Origin: Microbacterium algeriense
GTDB taxonomy: Bacteria; Actinomycetota; Actinomycetes; Actinomycetales; Microbacteriaceae
Direction of reading: 5' to 3'
DNA length: 64,000 nt
NCBI RefSeq assembly: GCF_008868005.1
Contig: NZ_WAAO01000001.1
Coordinates: 1,364,001-1,428,000, forward strand
This document shows positions 58,874-64,000 of the stretch, in pieces; the first letter of the stretch is position 1, and each line of letters starts with the position of its first letter. Position numbers and translations under genes: made by a program. The notes below the pieces were generated by a model, which saw only the letters and a list, made by a program, of their open reading frames with translations, did not search any database and had not been told where the DNA came from.

Positions 58874-59097
58874 GGGGGTCTCCGTGTTCTGCAGAAAAGG
58901 ACGGGTGTCCTCAGCCTATCGGGTCATCCGGTACCATTGAGGCTGTACCTCGGCGAGGGATGCTTCTGCGCGTGCGCGAACATCCGTTATCGACGCGGCG
59001 AAGCAAGCCCGGTGGCTTTCCTCACGCGTGAGCTCGAGTCCGAAAAATCCAAGACCACCGCGCGGCGCCTTCGCTGCGTGCCCCGAAGGAGAACCCC

Positions 59098-59721
59098 ATG
59101 TCTGAAGACACCAAGGTCCACGCCGAGCTCCGCGAGAGCTTCGGCAAGGGCTTCGCCCGCCGTCTGCGCGCTGCCGGCAAGATCCCGGCCGTCATCTACG
59201 GCCACGGCACCGAGCCCGTGCACGTCGCCCTGCCCGGCCACCAGGTCTCGCTCATCATCCGTCGCGCCAACGCGCTGCTGGAGCTGGACATCGAGGGCAC
59301 CTCGCAGCTGACCCTGGTCAAGGACGTCCAGAAGGACCCGGTGCACCAGATCATCGAGCACATCGACCTGCTCGTCGTGAAGAAGGGCGAGAAGGTCGCG
59401 ATCGACGTCCCGATCGTCGTCACCGGCGAGTCGGCTCCCGGCACGATCGCCAACCTCGACGCGACCACGCTGTCGATCGAGGCCGAGGCCACGCACATCC
59501 CGCAGAACCTCGAGATCTCGGTCGAGGGCCTCGAGGAGGGCGCGCACATCACCGCCGCCGACGTGACCCTGCCCAAGGGCTCGACGCTGCTCGCCGACCC
59601 CGAGACGCTGATCGTCGCGATCTCCGTTCCCGCGGCCCCCGTCGAGGACGAGGCCGAGGGCGAGGGCGAAGCCGAGGGCGAGGCTGCGGCCGAGACCGCC
59701 GAAGAGGCAGCCGCGGAGTGA
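59098..59721 (+). CDS. rplY: 50S ribosomal protein L25/CTC
   Basis: 207 residues. The N-terminal 5S-rRNA-binding L25 domain (ELRESFGKGFARRLRAAGKIPAVIYG) and the C-terminal TL5/CTC domain (about 95-185) are both present, followed by an acidic Glu/Ala tail of about 25 residues. It sits on 5S rRNA in the central protuberance, and CTC forms are stress-linked in Gram-positives. GAAGGAG precedes ATG 59098. A TACCAT -10-like box at 58932-58937 would give a leader of about 150 nt containing a perfect CTCACGCGTGAG palindrome (59021-59032), perhaps for autoregulation. pth follows, the usual order. Confidence 0.96.
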   Translation: MSEDTKVHAELRESFGKGFARRLRAAGKIPAVIYGHGTEPVHVALPGHQVSLIIRRANALLELDIEGTSQLTLVKDVQKDPVHQIIEHIDLLVVKKGEKVAIDVPIVVTGESAPGTIANLDATTLSIEAEATHIPQNLEISVEGLEEGAHITAADVTLPKGSTLLADPETLIVAISVPAAPVEDEAEGEGEAEGEAAAETAEEAAAE

Positions 59722-59738
59722 TCTCCGTCTGAATCCTC

Positions 59739-59773
59739 ACAGAGGGGGCGCGATCCGATCGCGTCCCCTCTGT
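59739..59773 (+). terminator. Terminator hairpin between rplY and pth
   Basis: Stem of 15-16 bp (59739-59754 with 59758-59773, one G-U) and a 3-nt loop. A TATCCT -10 candidate for pth follows at 59775-59780. Confidence 0.75.
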
Positions 59774-59816
59774 CGTATCCTGACCCGGGGTCCGCCCCGC
59801 ACTGAGAGGACGAGAC

Positions 59817-60398
59817 ATGCCGTCGACCTGGCTCGTGGTGGGACTGGGCAACCCCGGCCCTCGATACGAGGCGACCCGGCACAACGTCGGCCAGATGGTG
59901 CTCGACGAACTGGCCGCCCGTCGCAGCGAGTCGTTCCGCGAGCACAAGGCGGGAGCGCGCGTCGTCGAGACCTGGCTGCGGCCCGGCGCCGACAAGCTCG
60001 TGCTGGTCAAGCCGAACTCGTTCATGAACGTCTCCGGCACTCCCGTGGCCGCGCTGGCACGTTTCTACTCGGTACCCGCCGAGCAGGTCGTCGTCGTGCA
60101 CGACGAGCTCGACATCCCGTTCGACACGCTGAAGCTGAAGACCGGGGGAGGCCACGGCGGACACAACGGCGTGCGCGATGTGGCGCGGGCGCTGGGGACG
60201 GCCGACTTCCCGCGGGTGCGCGTGGGCATCGGACGGCCTCCGGGTCGCCAGGATCCCGCGGACTGGGTGCTGGCGCCCTTCGGCAAGGACGAACGGCCGA
60301 ACCTGCCGATCCTCGTCGCCGACGCCGCCGACGCGGTCGAGCTCCTCGTCGGCGAGGGGCTCCTCGCGGCGCAGCAGAAGCACCACGCGCCGCGCTGA
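59817..60398 (+). CDS. pth: Peptidyl-tRNA hydrolase
   Basis: 193 residues. Releases peptides from prematurely dropped peptidyl-tRNAs. VVGLGNPGPRYEATRHNVGQMVLDEL has the catalytic His; VKPNSFMNVSG, VVVHDELDIPF (Asp) and GGHGGHNGVRDV complete the family set. AGAGGACGAG precedes ATG 59817. rplY-pth order is conserved. It ends 4 bp from the convergent DUF4190-type gene. Confidence 0.97.
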   Translation: MPSTWLVVGLGNPGPRYEATRHNVGQMVLDELAARRSESFREHKAGARVVETWLRPGADKLVLVKPNSFMNVSGTPVAALARFYSVPAEQVVVVHDELDIPFDTLKLKTGGGHGGHNGVRDVARALGTADFPRVRVGIGRPPGRQDPADWVLAPFGKDERPNLPILVADAADAVELLVGEGLLAAQQKHHAPR

Positions 60399-60402
60399 CG
60401 CG

Positions 60403-60969
60403 TCAGGCGGTGAAGGCGGCGAAGCCGGCCGCGCTCCCGGTCGCGAACGCGATCACCAGCACGACGACGAACAGCAGAGCGGCGACAGCCGCGACCACGA
60501 TGGCGGCGATGCCGGCCCCACGACCCTGTCGGCGGCGGATCGCGAGGATGCCGATCACGATCGCGGCGATGCCGAGCACCGTGCCCGTCCAGAACGACAG
60601 CTCCGCCCACAGCACCTGGTCCCGTGCGGGGGAGAGGGCGCTCAGGTCACCGCTTCCCGCGGAGAGGCCCTGCGGCACGAGTCGCCCGATCTCGAAGGCG
60701 TTAATCCCCGCGATGATCGGCGTGATGAGGGCTGCCACGAGAGCGAGGCTCAGCGCGAGCATCCCGAGGAAGCCCGACGGCCGTGCCGAGGTCTCCGGGA
60801 CGCCGTAGGAGCCCGCCAGAGCCGTGTACCCGCCGACGGGCACCTGATAGGCGCCGGGAGGCGGTGCCGGCACGTTCGGCGCAGGAGCAGCCGGATACGC
60901 CGTCGGGGCCGGGAACACCGGGGGAGGTGGGGCGACGCCGGACGGGGGAGGCAGCTGCGGATCGGTCAC
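60403..60969 (-). CDS. DUF4190-type membrane protein with Pro-rich N-terminus
   Basis: 188 residues. The first 65 are Pro/Ala-rich and cytoplasmic or surface exposed, then three hydrophobic stretches (about 70-95, 125-148, 155-185) separated by polar loops; IAAIVIGILAIRRRQGRGAGIAAIVVAA is the DUF4190-like repeat. GTG 60969 lies 7 nt after -10 TAGGAT (60982-60977), giving a leaderless mRNA. Function unknown. It is transcribed toward pth and is 22 bp downstream of the trpS gene on the same strand. Confidence 0.8.
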   Translation of the reverse strand: MTDPQLPPPSGVAPPPPVFPAPTAYPAAPAPNVPAPPPGAYQVPVGGYTALAGSYGVPETSARPSGFLGMLALSLALVAALITPIIAGINAFEIGRLVPQGLSAGSGDLSALSPARDQVLWAELSFWTGTVLGIAAIVIGILAIRRRQGRGAGIAAIVVAAVAALLFVVVLVIAFATGSAAGFAAFTA

Positions 60970-60991
60970 GACCCCCATCCTAGGGCGGCGC

Positions 60992-61996
60992 TCAGACGCG
61001 ACGGAGCAGACCCACCCGGTCGTACACGTCGGACAGGGTGGCGTCGGCGACGGCATCCGCGCGCGCCGCGTTGGCCGCGAGGATGCGGTCCAGCTCGGCC
61101 GGATCGTCGAGCAGTTCCAGGGCGCGCGAACGCACCGGACCGAACTCCTCCACGACGACCTCGGCGAGACCCTTCTTGAAGTCGCCGTAACCGCGGCCGG
61201 CGTACTCGTCCTCGATCGCCGCGACCTGCCGGCCGGTGAGGGCCGCGTAGATGGTGAGCAGGTTGGAGACGCCAGGCTTGTTCTCCCGGTCGAAGCGCAC
61301 CGATCCCTCGTTGTCGGTCACCGCCCGCATGATCTTCTTCGCGGACTTCGCCGGCTCATCGAGCATCCACAGCACACCGGCATCGCTCTCCGCGGACTTC
61401 GACATCTTCGACGTCGGGTTCTGCAGGTCGTAGATCCGTGCGGTCTCCTTCTGGATGACCGGCATCGGGACCGTGAAGGTCTCCCCGAAGCGCGAGTTGA
61501 ATCGCTCGGCGAGATCGCGGGTGAGTTCCACGTGCTGCTTCTGGTCGTCGCCGACCGGGACGACGTCCGTCTGGTAGAGCAGGATGTCCGCCGCCATCAG
61601 CACCGGGTAGGTGAACAGTCCGACGCTCGTGGCGTCGGCGCCGTAGCGAGCCGACTTGTCCTTGAACTGCGTCATCCGGCCGGCCTCGCCGAACCCGGTG
61701 ATGGTGCTGAGGATCCAGGCCAGCTCGGCGTGCGCGCGGACGTGCGACTGCACGTAGAGCGTCGACAGCGAGGGCTCGATGCCCGCGGCGATGTACTGGG
61801 CAGCGGTGCGGCGGGTCTTCTCGCGCAGCTCCGCCGGATCCTGCGCGACCGTGAGGGCGTGCAGGTCGACCACCGAGAAGTACGCGTCGTACGAGGTCTG
61901 CAGGTCCCGCCACTGGAGCAGCGCACCGATGTAGTTGCCGATCTGGAGGGAGTCGGCTGAGGGCTGCATTCCGGAGTAAAGGCGAGGTTTCGTCAC
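60992..61996 (-). CDS. trpS: Tryptophanyl-tRNA synthetase
   Basis: 334 residues. [19 protein letters not shown] holds the HIGH-type signature (here QIGN), DLHALT and [33 protein letters not shown] the Trp/ATP pocket, and NPTSKMSKS the KMSKS loop. Standard length. The frame stays open far upstream over other genes, but GTG 61996 lies 7 nt after -10 TAGGAT (62009-62004). No tryptophan leader or T-box was seen in the 63-bp gap to the divergent gene. Confidence 0.96.
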   Translation of the reverse strand: MTKPRLYSGMQPSADSLQIGNYIGALLQWRDLQTSYDAYFSVVDLHALTVAQDPAELREKTRRTAAQYIAAGIEPSLSTLYVQSHVRAHAELAWILSTITGFGEAGRMTQFKDKSARYGADATSVGLFTYPVLMAADILLYQTDVVPVGDDQKQHVELTRDLAERFNSRFGETFTVPMPVIQKETARIYDLQNPTSKMSKSAESDAGVLWMLDEPAKSAKKIMRAVTDNEGSVRFDRENKPGVSNLLTIYAALTGRQVAAIEDEYAGRGYGDFKKGLAEVVVEEFGPVRSRALELLDDPAELDRILAANAARADAVADATLSDVYDRVGLLRRV

Positions 61997-62059
61997 GAGA
62001 TCAATCCTATGCGCCCGCGCCGGGAGGGCTCGCGCGCTCCGGTCCCCTACGCTGACGGC

Positions 62060-62725
62060 ATGACGGACAGCACGGCCCCGATGCGGGGACAGGTCTTCCT
62101 CGACGCTCTGGGCGCCGAGGCCGAGCGTCTGCACCCGGAGATCCTCGCGCAGTATCGCGCTCCCGTCGCGGCCGGGCATGCCGAGGGGGTCTTCGCGGTC
62201 GCCGGGAGTCGCTTCGGCTGCTTGACGGCTCTCGCGCGTCCGATCGTGGGGCCGGGCCTGCTGGTGCCGACGCGGGGCTCGGACGTTCCGTTCGTGCTCC
62301 GCACCACCTCGGGACGGTCGACGTCGGGACGCGCGACGCTCGACTCCACGCGCGAGTTCCTCTTCCCCGGTCACACGGCGAGGATCGTGGACCGACTCAC
62401 GGTCAGCGTGCGACCGGGGCTCGTCCGGAACCTCCTCGGAGCGCGCGGGCGCGTCGAGCTGATCGAGGAGTGCGGCGTCACGGACGAGGGGTTCCTGCGG
62501 ATGCGCACGGTCCGCGTCGCCCTGCGGCTGTTCGGACGCCGGTTCGCGCTGCGGGGTCTGCTCGGCGTGCGCGTGGACCTCGTGGACGGGTGGGATCCGG
62601 AGCACCGCCGACGCACGATCGACATGCGCGCGGTGAACGCGGTGCTCGGCACCGTGCTCGAGTACCGCGGGTGGTACCGGGAATCGGAGCCCGCGACCGC
62701 GGAGGGGCGTGAGCCGGGTCAGTAG
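62060..62725 (+). CDS. DUF4166-like protein
   Basis: 221 residues, soluble. [21 protein letters not shown] at the start and the [21 protein letters not shown] segments resemble the DUF4166 domain found alone or fused to saccharopine-dehydrogenase-like proteins. Function unknown. A TACGCT -10 (62048-62053) ends 6 nt before ATG 62060, so it is leaderless and divergent from trpS. Its last 7 bp overlap the 3' end of xthA. Confidence 0.65.
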   Translation: MTDSTAPMRGQVFLDALGAEAERLHPEILAQYRAPVAAGHAEGVFAVAGSRFGCLTALARPIVGPGLLVPTRGSDVPFVLRTTSGRSTSGRATLDSTREFLFPGHTARIVDRLTVSVRPGLVRNLLGARGRVELIEECGVTDEGFLRMRTVRVALRLFGRRFALRGLLGVRVDLVDGWDPEHRRRTIDMRAVNAVLGTVLEYRGWYRESEPATAEGREPGQ

Positions 62726-63558
62726 CGGTAGTCGACCACGACCGGTGCGTGATCGCTCCACCGCTGGTCGTAGGCCGCGGCACGGGCGACGTGATACGTC
62801 TCGACACGCTCGGCGAGAGCGGGCGTCGCGAGGTGGTAGTCGATGCGCCAGCCGGAGTCGTTGTCGAACGCCTTCCCGCGCATGGACCACCACGTGTACG
62901 GCCCGTCGACCTCGCCGTGGAAGCGGCGTCCCACGTCCACCCAGCCCAGACCGGGGCCGACCGATCCGTCGACGCCGGTGACCGTGGCCCCCGCCTCGCC
63001 GAGGAAGCGATCGAAATAAGCGCGCTCGCGCGGGAGGAACCCGGCCTTCGTGCGGTTGCCCCGCCAGTTCTTGATGTCGAGCTCGCGGTGTCCCACGTTG
63101 AGGTCGCCGGTGACGAGGGCGAGCGCCCCCTCGGTGTTCAGGCTCGCCAGCCGTGCTTCGAACGCGTCGAGGAACTTCCACTTCTCGTCCTGCTTCGGCG
63201 TGTCGGCCTCGCCGGAGTGCACGTAGGCGCTCACGACGGTGAGCGGACGGTCGCCGATGAGGAAGTCGGCCTCGATCCACCGCCCCTTGGAGTCGAAGTC
63301 CTCCGGGCCGAAGTCGGTGCGGGCGGCGAGTGCGGGCGTGCGGCTCGCGATCGCGACACCCGCTCGGCCCTTCGCCGTGGCCTCGTCGTGGACGAAGGTC
63401 CAGCCGGGGAGCGCTGCCTCGATGTGCTCGTCCTGCCCGCGGACCTCCTGCAGGGTGAGGATGTCGATGTCGGCGGCATCCAGCCAGGAGCTCATCCCGT
63501 TGCGGGCCGCCGCCCTGATCCCGTTGACATTGACCGTGGCGATACGCAGGTGAGGCAT
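62719..63558 (-). CDS. xthA: Exodeoxyribonuclease III (XthA)
   Basis: 279 residues. AP endonuclease/3' exonuclease of base-excision repair. [10 protein letters not shown] (Asn), LQEVRG (Glu metal ligand), [11 protein letters not shown] (Asp, Asn), WRIDYHLAT (Asp) and [11 protein letters not shown] (Asp-His pair) are the EEP-fold motifs. ATG 63558 is 7 nt after -10 TAGGCT (63571-63566), so the longer open frame is dismissed. It follows a YihY-type gene by 10 bp on the same strand. Confidence 0.95.
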   Translation of the reverse strand: MPHLRIATVNVNGIRAAARNGMSSWLDAADIDILTLQEVRGQDEHIEAALPGWTFVHDEATAKGRAGVAIASRTPALAARTDFGPEDFDSKGRWIEADFLIGDRPLTVVSAYVHSGEADTPKQDEKWKFLDAFEARLASLNTEGALALVTGDLNVGHRELDIKNWRGNRTKAGFLPRERAYFDRFLGEAGATVTGVDGSVGPGLGWVDVGRRFHGEVDGPYTWWSMRGKAFDNDSGWRIDYHLATPALAERVETYHVARAAAYDQRWSDHAPVVVDYRY

Positions 63559-63568
63559 GCTCACAAGC

Positions 63569-64000
63569 CTAACGAGCGCCACCGACATCCCGAGCCGAGC
63601 GGTGGTTGAGCTCCGCGAGGAGACGCTCGGCCAGGGGTGCGGGTTCGATCGGCGGGGGAGCGGAGGCCTCGAGATCGGCCAGCTCGTCCTCCGCCGCGCG
63701 CACGGCCCTGGCCGCCGCCCATGCGCGGTACCACGGGGCGCGTTCACGGGCGGCGTGCGCGTCCCGCACCCGGATGCGCGCGGCCGTCACCAGGGCGCGG
63801 TGCTCGGCCACCCGTCGCTCCGCCTCCGTCTGCGCGAGCAGCGGCAGATCCCGGTCCTGTGCGGCGACGGCGATCCACGACGCGGCGACGAGCATCACCA
63901 CGCCGTTGACCCGGAACCACAGCAGCAGTCCGATGAAGATCGCGAACGTCGCCAGCAGCGGGTTGGAGGGCGTGTAGCTGAGCAGGAAGCCGGCACCGTA
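63569..64000 (-). CDS. YihY/BrkB-family membrane protein, C-terminal part (5' end outside window)
   Basis: 143 codons remain. The frame is open to base 64000: FLLSYTPSNPLLATFAIFIGLLLWFRVNGVVMLVAASWIAVAA (in parts) is the last one to two helices of the YihY/BrkB (formerly RNase BN) family, then a charged, Arg/Ala-rich cytoplasmic tail of about 80 residues. Family function is not settled. The trpS-xthA-yihY grouping is frequent in Microbacteriaceae. Confidence 0.75.
   Translation of the reverse strand, partial: YGAGFLLSYTPSNPLLATFAIFIGLLLWFRVNGVVMLVAASWIAVAAQDRDLPLLAQTEAERRVAEHRALVTAARIRVRDAHAARERAPWYRAWAAARAVRAAEDELADLEASAPPPIEPAPLAERLLAELNHRSARDVGGAR

Noticed and set aside
61997..62059. T-box or trp attenuator upstream of trpS
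   Set aside because: The gap is 63 bp and holds two facing -10 boxes; there is no room for such a leader.
1..64000. Prophage, integrative element or IS
   Set aside because: No integrase, transposase, phage structural gene or attachment-site pair was found; the single tRNA is followed directly by glmU.

Overview
The window is about 70% G+C, densely packed, and uses many GTG starts and ATGA/GTGA gene overlaps. Gene content (GlmU-Prs next to a tRNA-Gln, Gnd, RplY-Pth, DUF222-HNH, MHS and MFS transporters, many LacI regulators) points to a free-living actinobacterium of the family Microbacteriaceae, most likely Microbacterium or a close relative. The genus is inferred from gene style and order, not from a marker comparison. 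No prophage, integrase, insertion sequence or CRISPR array was seen.

Layout. 1-2455: a HisC/aromatic aminotransferase tail, an APC permease and an Lrp/AsnC regulator, all overlapping. 2461-4904: protein O-mannosyltransferase and rsmI, back to back. 4901-12593: a LacI regulator, a peptide-type ABC importer and a GH1 beta-glucosidase, probably beta-glucoside uptake and hydrolysis. 12643-19299: housekeeping genes (metG, tatD, rsmA, aldo-keto reductase, ispE) with an MFS exporter. 19405-24661: a LacI regulator and a ChvE-GguA-GguB-type sugar importer, with matching operators at both promoters. 24737-26070: a Cmx-type chloramphenicol-efflux gene behind a 21-codon upstream ORF. 26131-32176: DUF222-HNH protein, alpha/beta hydrolase, an ABC-F protein carrying a tandem-repeat linker, and a CPA1 antiporter. 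32278-34991: metQ-metN-metI. 34978-38316: RluA-type pseudouridine synthase, NmrA/Rrf2 divergent pair, GNAT and MarR. 38430-40975: tRNA-Gln abutting glmU, then prs.

41069-44028 holds a compact flavin electron-transfer module: an FMN-binding lipoprotein, ApbE flavin transferase and an RnfD/NqrB-like membrane domain fused to a ferredoxin-reductase domain. 44031-45434 is a repeat-rich island around one AbiEi/DUF559-type nuclease gene, bounded by near-identical 35-bp direct repeats. 45449-50090 is a two-component system divergent from a MacB-like ABC exporter, with helically phased repeats between them. 50161-58737 is mostly sugar-acid or organic-acid metabolism (FAD oxidase, gnd, two dehydrogenases, IclR, MHS transporter, FAH-family enzyme, gluconokinase). 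58748-64000 carries a 41-residue membrane protein, rplY, pth, a DUF4190 protein, trpS, a DUF4166-like protein, xthA and a YihY fragment.

A trait of the whole window is a -10 hexamer ending 6 or 7 nt before the start codon. About sixteen genes show it, which predicts leaderless mRNAs. The observations I would follow first are the flavin module, the repeat island, the Cmx upstream ORF, the tRNA-Gln/glmU junction, the ABC-F repeat and the paired LacI operators.
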